Below, piece by piece: positions 24,661-35,947 of a DNA stretch of 64,000 nt; position 1 is the first letter of the stretch, and each line of letters starts with the position of its first letter. Made by a program: the position numbers and the translations under genes. The stretch spans positions 5,681,719 to 5,745,718 of the forward strand of contig NC_066323.1 in the NCBI RefSeq assembly GCF_022539315.1, written 5' to 3'. The notes under the pieces were generated by a model that ran no database searches, had not been told where the DNA came from, and worked only from the letters and a program-made list of their open reading frames with translations. The DNA is from Serinus canaria. Lineage: Eukaryota; Chordata; Aves; Passeriformes; Fringillidae.

Positions 24661-27600
24661 AAAAATTTGTGGGCTGAGATAAAAACAGGGAGAACCCCTA
24701 ACTGTGATTGTCACACACAAAACAGACTCAGCTTGAGGAAAATTAATATATTACCAATTAAAACAGAATTGGAGAGAGACAATGACAAGAAAGGAAAAAA
24801 CACTTCCAACTCCATATTTTGCAGACTCAATTCCCACCTCCTATCCTGCCTGTGGACACAGTGGGTGGGGAATGGGGGCTGAACTCTGGCTCATTGAGTG
24901 GTCAGTGGCAGCAGAGAAATACACAGGGACTCTTGCAGTTGTTGTATTTCTGTGTTTCCTAAATGAGCTCTAATTTTGATCACAATCTCTTTAGCTGGGA
25001 ATGAATCTTTCTTCTAAAGAGCATCTATGTGGGTTGATTTCCATAACAGGGGTAAATAGTTTTGCCTAATTTGACCTGTAAATGGAGAAAGAAAGGATTG
25101 AGCAACATATCAGTGAATAAAGAGAATGTGACTACATGAAATATATAGGAGAGCTTTTAAAAACTTACACTGATTAATAGCTTTTATAAATTTGAGCAAG
25201 GCAGAACCAAATGCAACTGTGATTTATCAATATTTAACTGTGAGATGGATCAGCCATGAGTAATCAAAGACAACAGAGGATGAGGACACTGAGGTGATTG
25301 AGGGATGGCAGTGGATGGCAAATGGCTCCACCAGCCTCACCAGAGAGCTCCAATGATGATAATGGAAATGGACAGCTGCAGCCAAGAGCTCAGTGTCCAG
25401 CCACAGAAAAAGGCCCAGCCATGGTTGGGATAAGCATTCCCAAATCCTGGAGCTGTCCCAGCCCACTGTGGCATGCAGGAACTGCTGGTGGTCCTCAGGG
25501 TCCACACTCCCAGCCCAGGGCTCCCAGCTCACATCTCACTGCTCCTGAAGAAGGTCTTTGCTTCCACAGCAGCTCTTTCCCACCACTCAGGGGTTTTAAT
25601 GCTGGGCTGCCTCTGCTGGTCCCACCTTGGTATTTTTCTGAGGTTTCTTTCATCCCCTCACGGGTCCATAACCTCTGACTTTCTCTTCCCTGTTTCCTCA
25701 GTTTCCCAGGCTGACAGCTCCCTGTTTGTGCTGAGTCACTTTCCAGAGGATTTATTGTTTCTTTGGGAAACTACTTTCCTGAAAGCAGCTCCCATATTTT
25801 CCCATTTCAGTGCTCCACATTGACATTTGAATTTCATATTCCAAAGGCAATGTTCCTTTCAAACAGTCCCTTTCCCCCTCATTCTGCAGCTGTCCTAACC
25901 ATGCTGTTCCTGCATTATTTTTCCTATGTGCTCTTTATTGTGTTAAACCAGCCATTTGTTAGTTCAGCAGTTCTGCTGTGGTTTGTAGATATTCCCAGGC
26001 CTTAAAATGATGCAAAATCAGCAATTTGGTTAGTTCCTGTCTCACCACAAGGAATGCCAAATGTATTTTCACAGGCAAAAATGACACCAAGGCCCATCTT
26101 GTCTCCAATGATCCCCTCTCTGCTGCTCTGGGACAATGTTATGTTAAGTTCCCTTAACATAACTGGTTCCCTTCACCTGAAATAGCAAATTATCAGGGAT
26201 CCTATCAGCCTGCCTTGGCTCACTGGTTCCCTTCCCCTGCCATGGAAAAAAGGCATCTATGTTGGTTTTTGGATTTCCCCTTGCATGGCCTCCAACAGGA
26301 GAGCACTTAAAGAGAATTCACTGGCAAATTCCTCAATTTAGAGAAATCATTTTAGCCTTATTGATCAACAGAAATTTAGCTGAGTAGCTTGAAAATGGTT
26401 CCTCATCCTCTCTGATACCATTTTTGGGTTTTTGCCCCTGGGAATACATTAGTTTTAGAATACTTTTTTTAACAAATGGCAAAAAAATCATGCCTGTACT
26501 CACAGTTTCTGATTCTATTGCACACATATAGTACTGGCTGCTGGCATGCTACGATGGCATATTTAGAGGGGAAAATAACTGAAATGTACTTTATGCTTTA
26601 GCTGATACCTTTTGAGATACTCAGAGGGAAAAAAGCTATAAAAAAGCTAGATACAAATTCATCTGTAATTGATAACTTCGAGAACTTTGCAATTTGTGTA
26701 AAGAATTCAGCCATTGTTGGGCACAGGATATAGATATGAATTTACTCCTGTTATGGTCTTGTCATTCTTGGCAATGAAATGGTGAGCTTACTATTAAAAC
26801 AATATGTTATTGGTTTTGAGGTATATTTTTATTACATAAACATGCATTCAAGGTGGCCAAAGTAACTGTAATTTCAACCAGAATCTAATTTTTGTTTGTC
26901 TTTAAAAGCCTTTGGAATACTTTATGTCCATTGAGCAGAGGGTTTCTCAGAGTAAGGCCCAGGGGAAGACTGGCCCATCCTTCCTTCCTGTACACTTTAC
27001 TATTCTTGTCATGAACTTGTTCTACCAAACTCATGGGTACCAAACTGATTTCTATGCTTATCACAGAAATGGCAATAAACAAGTTCATATTTGGCAGTTT
27101 GAGATAGTTAACTGGCTCAGAATGCATTTTGTTATGAGGAAAGCATAGCCTGGACAATTTATAGATTAATAACAACTGAAAAAAGTTGGTTGTGGTTTAA
27201 ATGAAGAATGTTTCAGTCCTGCTGAGAAGTAGCACACTTACTGTGAGGTGGGAAATAAGATATCTGTGAGGAAACTGTGTATGTGCACCAAATATTAAAT
27301 TTTGAAACATTGCTTTATTTTAACATTTTAACAGGCCTATTTTAACATTAAGCATAAACTAGGGCAGGTTGTTTCAAGAAATTTATTGTCTGCATTGAAA
27401 GATAGTGGACAATCTAAATCTCCCTTCTATGGCTGAGAGATATCCTGTTTCATTTTAGATCCCATTTTAAATACCCAGTGAGTCATTTGTAATAAATAAA
27501 TGTGTGGGGAGTAAAACCATTCCTGGCTGGTAGCTTGGAAGCTTGCCATGGGTTTTGCCACTAGAGATGTGATCCTGCACTGTTCTGTAGTGAAATCTCT

Positions 27601-27850
27601 GACTGAGTTCCCTAGCAAAGAGTGTGTCAGGAAATCAAAATCCCACCGTGCCTACAAAATCTATTTTGCTCTGAAAACTCTGCAGGATTGAAATGATCAG
27701 ATTATAAAAGATCCAGGTGCTGTGTGGGCTTGTGGGGGACACTCCTTTATCAGCAGCAGGTGATGTCCCCAGCTTTAGCAGCAGAATGCCTGCATCACTC
27801 AGCTCTGTTTTCCAAAACTGTGCCGTGGAAACAGCTCCAAGAGAAACAAA
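24661..27850. other. Intergenic, no gene seen
   Basis: This is unique sequence. Open frames at 25227-26005 fall in a slightly GC-richer stretch, overlap on both strands and have no family match. A perfect hairpin (26138-26163) and a repeated word (actggttcccttc at 26162 and 26223) are the only structured items. Confidence 0.45.
26138..26163. repeat. Perfect inverted repeat, 11-bp arms, 4-nt loop
   Basis: gttatgttaag (26138-26148) pairs exactly with cttaacataac (26153-26163) around ttcc. Its right end overlaps the first copy of the 13-base direct repeat actggttcccttc, whose second copy is at 26223-26235. Confidence 0.9.
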
Positions 27851-28080
27851 ATGAGGTTTTTAGATGAAAAACAAAACAAAATAAGATGTTTATATGAAAA
27901 AAAAACAACCAAAATAAGGTGTTTATATGGAAAAAAACAACAAAAAAAGGTGTTTATATGAAAAACAAAACAAAATAAGGTGTTTCTATGAAAAATACAA
28001 CAAAATAAGATGTTTATATGAAAAACAAAACAAAATAAGAAGTTTATATGGAAAACAAAGTAAAAGAAGGTGATTTTTAT
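27851..28080. repeat. 30-bp minisatellite, about 8 copies
   Basis: About eight tandem units have a period of 30 bases in most steps (steps of 30 to 33). The unit core is 'aaggtgtttatatg' followed by an A-rich half with acaaaaca words. Unit-to-unit differences are point changes (ggtg/gatg/gaag, tatatg/tctatg) and A-run length changes. Because 30 is a multiple of three, the minus strand stays open through the array and translates as a 10-residue repeat (HINxLFCFVF-like). This explains the 128-codon frame 27799-28185 and is not evidence for a gene. Confidence 0.95.
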
Positions 28081-31000
28081 GCCACTGGGTAAAGGGTAGA
28101 TGTCCTTGGACTTGCTGCCTTGTAAGGATGGATTGATTGATGGGGTTTCTTTCTGGCAGAAAGACCCAGCAGCCCAAAATGGCACCAGATGCTCTTGGGA
28201 TGTTCTCCCTGTGACAAGCTGGTATCAGGGATCTGCTGCTTCCCTGTGCTGGGGGTTTTGCCTGTAAAGGGCTGCAGTGCAGTCCCACAGTATCTGACAA
28301 AAACTGGAGAATTACTGCTAATTAGAATTAAAACAGTTCACAGATGTAGCCTATTTTTTCCTAAAAATGTTTGAAGGATTTGTTGTTCTTGTGTCCCTCA
28401 GTGAAATGTATTTAGCAGAAAGACATTGGAACCTGCAGATATGCATCACTATAATTTGTGTGTGTGCCTCTATATATTATATATATATGTATGTATAAAC
28501 ATGAACATCCAATGCTTTATTGCTTTATTTTGGGATTTTTGTTTTCATGAGTAAGATAGACCCTGAAAAAGCCTGTGAAACCTTTTGAAGTGTTTTTAGG
28601 AAGTTTCCAACAAATTTATTACAGATTCTTCAATAAATTTACATTTTAACATCCCATTAAAGCCTAATTATTTGTAACAACCAAAGAAGAAAACTCAGAA
28701 TTAAGAACAGGGAACATTTACAGCTCTGATATAAAATGTTTGCTATTTTTATATAGTTATTTACAACTCTGTTGTGGCTGAATTAATGAGTTAATTTATT
28801 ACCTGTATACGAGTATTTATTGTTGGTGTCATTATCATGTAACTGTAATTTTAATTAATTCCTTGACAGCGTGTCTGTGATTTCTGTGTGGAACATTAAA
28901 TGTCAAATTGGTTTTCTTTGTTGCCTCATTTGTGAGTATATAAGTATTTATGTACAGCACAAAGAAATTAGTAACAATTACTGTAAGAGATCTATGGCAC
29001 ATGCTGAATGCAAGCAGACTGCAAAAACCCACCCTGCTGAAGTTTAGAGTACTCTGGATTTTCTACAAGTTAGATTGAGCACAGAACATGTTCAAATGGA
29101 AAAGAACAATAACCCATGGATGACTGCTGGATGTGTGCCTGTGTGTGTCTGTTTAATGGTTTCTCTTTGGTTTTTGAAGTGCACATTATACAAGGATAGT
29201 TTTTAGAGTGATACTGAGGCAGAGGTGGGCAACTGCAGTCACATTATTGGGATTTAGTGATTTTGTATGCTCATTTTATTTATACTTATATTAGTGAGAA
29301 TCAGCTCTTCAGACTGAGTTGATCAAGAGTCCTCACTTTCTAATTATTTTCAGAGTAAAAATATTATGGGATCCTCAAAACCTGGGCATATCAATCAGAA
29401 TTTTTATAATTTTTTTTTCTTTTCATTTTAAGTCCATGTTCTGTGTTTTCCTGCTTTGGTGTCATCTCAGCCTTTCATTTGCAGATTAAACAGGCAACTG
29501 ATCATGGGGTTTTTTTTGTATAAGCTTTTTTTTTTTTTTCTTTTAGTTATGGTATTTTTTTTGATCCAGGAGCATTACAGATCAAGCTGCTGATCTTTTA
29601 TGAACTCACCACACTGATGTTGGTACTATATTACAGTATATGGCTAAAAAGAGGCCAGTATTAAAGGGAATAATAAGAAAATTCTGTGGTTTCATATAGC
29701 TTCTAAGATTAATGCAGTGATATAATCAAATAAAAAATAATAATGGATCAATGCAGATCTAAATGAAGAGTGTTGAGCCCACAAAGCTGCCACGCAGTTA
29801 CTGCAGGAGCTGATTCCAGTGTAACCACACACTGAAGTATTTATTTCATTTTTCAAAACTTGTTTTCAAAATCTGAGCCACAGCTCTTTCAGGACTTGCT
29901 GATCAAGTGGCAAGTTTAATCTCCATGGGTGCATAAATCCTCACGTTTGAGCTTCCAGGAATCAGGACTGGTTTGAGCTGGAGCACAACGTTATGGTAGG
30001 TCTCAGATCCCCCCAGAGCAGGGAGCTTTGCTCTGGGCATGGAGCCTGCAGGGGAATGACAGATCTGCCCTAAAGAGTTTCCAGACTAAGTAGACCTGAC
30101 AAATAATAGGAGGAAAGAGCTGTTATTCATATTCTCTTCTTACACCTGGAAAACTGATTCCCAGAAGATGGTATGAAAAGCCCATAAAAGTCAGGAAAAG
30201 GCTCCCAGTGACTCCAGTGGATCCATGGTGTTATATCAGCCAAGCACTTAGGGACATTCTTAAATGATTGTCTCCCTCTGAGGCCTGTTCCACACCAGGT
30301 TTGCAGAATAGGCTGGAAACTGTACTTCTGGTGCCAGTGCTGGATGAATTACCCACAAATGCTGTAATTTTGCCAAACAGTAAATCTATTTATGGAGGCT
30401 ATTCGGTCTTTCAGCAGTTAGACAATCCCATATGTATGGGAACATGCACCATCATTTCAGTTAAAGCTCCCAGATCTGATTTGTAGCCTATGAAAATCAA
30501 TTCTGTTCTTCAGCAGACTTTGCCTGGTGACCCCAGGGAATTTTAATCATTGATACAAGAATTCCAAAATTGCTCTAATGTTTAAGAAAGAATTTCTTCC
30601 CTGCTACCGCAGAAAATACTGGGTTTCTATCAGTCTCAGAAATGTCTTACTCATTTTCTCTGAGTAATACACAGTGAAGGAGGTCATAATCTGAGGCATC
30701 TGAAATATCAGTGGTGGTGAGTCTTGCATGCAGCAGCCAAGGGCAGGTTTCTCCCCACCAGTGCTCTCCCTTGCAGGGTCTGATTCAGGCTCCTCATCGA
30801 TGGCAGCAGGAGTTCAGCCTGTGCTGGGGTCCAGCCTGTGCAAGGAGGGAAATGGAGAATCATCTGGGGCATGGGATAGAAACACTAATAAAATTGAGGT
30901 GGTAGCAAGCCATTAAAGAGAGGCTAGCCTGTTCCAGCATGCCAGCACATCCAACTCATGTGCTGTTATAGTGGGATTTATTAGCATCACTAAACATTAT

Positions 31001-33139
31001 TCATTTTGCAAGGAGACAGAGCTCACGCCATGTGTGACACCCACACACTCACACACTCACCCCATCCTCCTTGTCCCAGAATGTTTGTCACCTCATAGTT
31101 TCATTTGGCCGGATGAGAATGGTCTGCAGTAGAGAAATGTGTTTCCAGCAGTCATACCTGTGGTTTTGGCTAGAGACACCTCTAGGAATGAGAAAGGAAA
31201 GGAAATCGAGGTCCAAATGTCATTCTCACTGGGCAAGGGCATAGCTGATGTTTTGGCAGCCTTGGTGACTGATCAGGGGAGAGAAAAGACAGAATAACAA
31301 AAACCAAGCCGGAGCCACTGGCTCAGATGGATTCAGAGCACTCTGCTCTGTTAAAAATAATTTAATGAGAAAAACTGTTGGAGAAAGAGCTACATGGTGG
31401 ACAATGGAGGGGAGCAGAAGTGCCCTTGCACTGGGTCAGCCTCAAGAGCTCTGTGATAGCTTCACCACCAAGCTGAGAAGATTTAACATTGAAATAATTT
31501 GCCTGACCTTCAGAAATTTTCCATGTCTCCAAAATATGTATTGTGTAGGGGAAATAATTAATTCAATACAAACTCTTTACAGAAGTTAGCAGCAATTATT
31601 TAACTACCCACACAAGGCAGGAAATTGCAAGTTTAAGGCTATATCTCTGGACTGTATCTCAGGACTCTGTATGTTGTGTTAGATCACAAGTGTCACCAAA
31701 CCTGAGTGATCTGCAGTCAGATCTGCAATGTGTAAACACAGCTGGTTGCATTCCAGATGCAATCTCAGCCAGGACTTGGAATAGAAGAGGACTATTGAGG
31801 ATTTTGGGGACTCTTGGGATTGAAGGGCTGTTGGGATATTGAGGACTGCTGGAACTGAACTAGATCCAGTTGGATCAGTTCATCCAGCTGAACTATTATT
31901 ACAATGTTAAATCTTTTTGTTAAATGTCCAAAGCAAATATTGTCTCCTTGGATGTCCAGCAAATTTTTAAGAAAACTTCACCTTGCATGTGACACTCAAG
32001 AGTAAACACTGCAACATTTATTTACTTTTTGTTGTTATTGGAGACAGACCAGTGGCAATGCATGGGTAAGCAGTTTTCAGTTTTACAGCAGGTAAATGAG
32101 AGTCTTTAATGCTCTTGTTTTGAAAGGAGCATTCCTGTTCCTCATCTCTTACAGGATGGGAATTTTGCCTCAGTTCATACTGGTGTTTCTCCATGCCCTG
32201 ATCACTGTAGTTGGTCAGAGCACCTGCAGCCAAAAGCTCTGTTAACTTGTCTTGGCAACTGTGATTTGCATGTTTCTCTGTTTCTGGCATGGTTGTTCGT
32301 TTTGCTGTGTCTTTGAAGTTCACTTAGGCTTGCTGTTAAAAAAAAAAGTATGATTTTCCCTTTCCCAAATGCTTTATTTTCTGATTGACTGACACAAATC
32401 TCCCTTAGTTGTCAATGTTCATTAAAAATCCTTGTTTCTTATTCTGGACTTGGATAAATATTAGTGAGTTCTGGTTTTTTTTTGCTTTCCTGCAGTTCAA
32501 GCAGCTCTCAAAACATGCCATAATGTTTAGTGGCAATGATAAACCTTTTGCTTCTCACTCTCTGAGGAGGAGCTGGATGAAAGCCCTGTGAACTTGTCTG
32601 ATTTTTATGGGTGCTGCTGGTAATTAAGAAATCACTGCTGCATTTGAACAGAAAAAGCCTCAGCTCTTACCTGTTGTGAGTGTGTCTGGTAGGATGCAAC
32701 CTCTGGGACCCAGAAAGGAAGGTCCTTTAAAGGTTCTTTAAGGTTTGAATATTGCTCAGGGGTCTCCAAAACTACCTGAGCATACCTGCATTGCAAACAG
32801 CCACTGATAATGACTTGTGTTAATAATGTGCTGCTAAAGAAAATGCAGCAGGATTGGAAACTTCCAATCCCAGTTTAGAGACTATCCCTGCTTTCTACGA
32901 GGGGAAAACCATCTGTAAAAATGGGAAAAACCCCACTTTCTATTGATGTTAGATTAATAAGAGCTGGAAACAAAGTTTGACCTTTTTGGCTATGAGGATG
33001 TTCGTAGGTTTAGAGGAGAGCTGTGTGTTTCACCCTGGTTCTGGTGTGGAACAAGCCCTGTGATGCAGCGGGGGGCCCGCAGGGTGGGATGCAGCTCCCG
33101 AGGGAGGTCCAGGCTGTGCGGGTTCCCCTGGGAGGCTGG
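28081..33139. other. Intergenic AT-rich sequence, no gene seen
   Basis: The stretch includes a TA-rich run at 28468-28492, T-runs around 29408 and 29526-29540, and a cacact-type simple repeat at 31040-31064. A 20-base near-palindrome lies at 32851-32870 (ggattggaa-ac-ttccaatcc). A repeat-free patch at 28770-28880 has several TTAAT/ATTAA words. Open frames (30268-30916, 31365-31589, 32018-32323) are short, overlapping and unsupported. Confidence 0.45.
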
Positions 33140-33141
33140 GG

Positions 33142-33197
33142 AAGGCAATAACGAACAGTGTGTGCAATAACCAACAGTGTGCAATAACCAACAGTGC
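33142..33197. repeat. Short tandem triplication, 17-19 bp unit
   Basis: Three adjacent copies of gcaataac(c/g)aacagtgt occur, with one extra gt between the first two. The copies differ by a single base, so the triplication is recent or stable. It lies in a GC-richer patch (33020-33350) with a few CpGs. Confidence 0.9.
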
Positions 33198-33479
33198 CAT
33201 CTTGTGAGCACAGCCCACCCTGCACGGCCAGAGGGGAGCTCAGCAGCAATAAATCCTCATTCCTGTGCTGCTGCCTTTCGGGAGGGTCCAGGCCTTTCTG
33301 AGCAGCTGCTCCAAACGCCAGGATCAGGGATTGTCTCCTTCTGTGAACAGACTCCTGTGCTGGCCAAATCCCCCCATCTTGTAGCCAGGGTCAGCTGGTA
33401 GTTTATCCTGTACATCAATGCCTGCTAAATACAGTGCAGAGATTCCTCCATCCCCTGTGACCTTTCTGCCTTGCTTTCT

Positions 33480-33930
33480 TTTTGTCATTCAACAAGTGAG
33501 AGCATGCAAATCCACCATGAAAGGCATCGTAGCAAATAATAGTCAATCCTACTTTATAAAGAATGATTTATGAGATTATTTCTGTTGCTCGTTATTGGCT
33601 CCATTCCTTGAGATGATGAAGGACCTATCTTTATTAACCTCAGCTAGCTGAAAACATTTCATCTATGAGGTTTTTTTGAAGAAATGCATCTTGGTAACTC
33701 ATGATGGAAGGCATCTGCGCTGACCCCTCAGCGCCGCTGTGACTTTCAATATATTATACTTAATAACAGATAAACATCCTTAGCCAGAAACAGAATCCTG
33801 CACTGCAGCTTGATTACATCTGCAAAGAGCAGTGATTGCCCTGACTATTTGAATACAAAACCAGTGAGTGATGGCAAGCAAACACAAGCTGTTTAAAGCC
33901 CTGCTGATGAAATGCTTTCAATGCTCAAAG
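33480..33930. promoter_or_regulatory. Candidate conserved non-coding enhancer with octamer motif
   Basis: This is a 450-base repeat-free block with a perfect octamer ATGCAAAT at 33504-33511 (the POU-factor binding word) and further ATTA/TAAT and TGATTAC-type words. It also has a small CpG-containing core (cagcgccgctgtgac, about 33730) and alternating AT- and GC-balanced segments. No frame is coherent across it. Of the candidate blocks in this window its texture is the most enhancer-like, but no alignment supports it yet. Confidence 0.32.
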
Positions 33931-34635
33931 CGAGGGTTTGCCATTTTTCCAGGGTGATGTGTGCTTCCCCCAGTGATTGCTGCAGTTCCTAATCTGTGTG
34001 GGGTGGTAGTGAATGCAGGGGCATTTCCTCTGGAGCACACAGCTGAACTTCTCAAAGCAAAAGTGGGGCAAAAATGGCCTCATAAAAGATTGCTGGAACA
34101 ATGCAGTCAAGAGGAACAGCCGCTGTGGATTTCTCCATGCCAAGGCTGGATGTTGCCTGGAAAATAATGTTTGGACAAATGTAACTATTGTGCTCTAGCA
34201 GAATGATTGTGAGTAAAGAACTACCGTGATGCATTGCTGTTATTTGCTTTTAAACCCATTTTAAAGAACTAATTGGTACCACTAAATTTGTTTTTAGGGA
34301 AAAATCCTTAGTAGTGAACAAAGGTTTATAAAATTTAAAGTAAAGGGCTGAAGCCTTTGATGAGAAATTTATTTCTACCTTTGTTCCATTAGTAGCCTCT
34401 GTGTTTCAAGGGCTTCTGTGAGTCTCACTGATATTGATTTGATGCTCTGGGTCTGCAGCAGGTCAGGCTAGATGGATCTCTTGTAGATATCAGCTGGGAG
34501 GCCACAGCTTGTAGAGTGCAGCATTCAACTTCAAAGGGTTACTAGAATTTTAGTGGGTAGATATTACAATAACAGGTTTTTGTGGGATAGCCTGAGTCTT
34601 CCTCCTTACAAGGCTCATTAATTTAAAGAAAAGTA

Positions 34636-34698
34636 GGAAAAAACCAAACCAGACCAAACCCAAAAAAACCCTAACCCAAATTAGACCAAACCAAAAGA
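34636..34698. repeat. A/C low-complexity patch (ccaaa-type)
   Basis: This is a degenerate series of ccaaacc, agaccaaacc and cccaaaaaaa words, with a single ccctaaccc. It is simple sequence; the telomere-like word occurs once only and does not make an interstitial telomere array. Confidence 0.7.
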
Positions 34699-35917
34699 AC
34701 CTATTCAATTATTTCAGATGGCTTCACCATTTTTCTTGCGACAGGATATTGCCACAGTACTGTTCTGTTCTGATGTAGAAAGCAAAGAATTTTCTTTGTT
34801 AGGGCATAATTGATTTATATACAAACACATACATATAGAGTATATGTTGCTGATGCAATATCCAAAGGGAGAGAGAGGAGCCAACCAGACATTTTGGTGT
34901 GTTTGTTGTCAGGAAATGTCGTGATTCATCTTTCATGAGCATCTGCAAATATGCATCTGCCAACTCTATTTTACTAAAAGCTCGTTCTCAGCCAAACATA
35001 TTCTCACCCCAAGAGTACAACATTTTTGACTGACAAGTAGAAAAGGATTAATGACTACTTGAATGTCTCTACACATTCCCACACTCCCATTTTCTGCTGC
35101 ACAATAGGAACAAGGACCATGATTCACTCTCACGGTCACGTGGTAGGAATAACTTGGTTGTTTTTCCAGCTCTGTACACGTCCTTTTGAAGTGGCACAGG
35201 GGGGACAAACAAGACCCTACAAGATCAAGAGTAGGGCCCATCCTCAGTGGTTAGCTGTGCTTGAAAATTTACTTAATTTAACAGTAATTCCAGAGCATTG
35301 CATTCTAGTCTGCATGAGGCACTACTAGTGAAATGAAATTGATGGAAGTTGGTGTCACTCTTGCTCTGCAATTTAAGAGGGTCTATGGCAGTCCAACAGT
35401 TAAATCTGTGGTAATTATCAGGGCTCATCAGGCAGTAGAGTTTCCTGTCTCTCTCTGATTTCATTCTGATCTTGCTCTCCCACCAAGGAACAAAATTTCC
35501 ATTATAGATGTGCAATGAAATTGTAACTAATGTTTTAACAGGCTGAACACAAAAATTGCACTGGGGCATTAAACTAAAGTTTGATATCTTCTAATAAAGA
35601 TCTATTTTGCTGTTCTGTGACTACCCTTTGAGACTAAATATTGCAGAGCACATGAAGTTGCTCCTGAGCTTCCTGACAGTTCTGAGCCAGTCTGCTGGTT
35701 TTCATTAGGAGCAGGGGAGAGCAGGGAGAGGAACTCTTCTTGTTTATTTTGGCAAATGGAGTTGTCAACATCTTCTGAAATCAGCAAACAGTAAGCCCAA
35801 ACTGGGGACATTAAACTTCATTTAAGATCATTGAAATAACTTTTGTCCCCTGATTGGGATTGAAGGTCAGGCATTTTAACACACAGTGCTCCTCTCTAAT
35901 CTTAAACTCCTAAACTC

Positions 35918-35947
35918 CATTTCTATATTCACTTCAATATAGAAATG
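35918..35947. repeat. Perfect inverted repeat, 12-bp arms, 6-nt loop
   Basis: catttctatatt (35918-35929) pairs exactly with aatatagaaatg (35936-35947) around cacttc. Flanks do not extend the stem. Confidence 0.9.

Noticed and set aside
24286..24882. 198-codon plus-strand frame
   Set aside because: Most of it is the antisense strand of a CR1 3' end (24300-24660), which is non-coding tail sequence.
27851..28080. Regularly spaced repeats, CRISPR-like at first sight
   Set aside because: The units are directly adjacent with no unique spacers, and the DNA is vertebrate. It is a minisatellite.
27799..28185. 128-codon minus-strand frame with repeated aromatic-rich decapeptide
   Set aside because: It is generated by the 30-bp minisatellite, whose period is a multiple of three. 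There is no homology or start context.
34462..34482. Word resembling the end of an old LINE/CR1 copy
   Set aside because: It is about 20 bases only, too short to separate from chance.
34660..34680. Telomere-like ccctaaccc word
   Set aside because: It is a single copy inside a ccaaa-type low-complexity tract, not a telomeric array.
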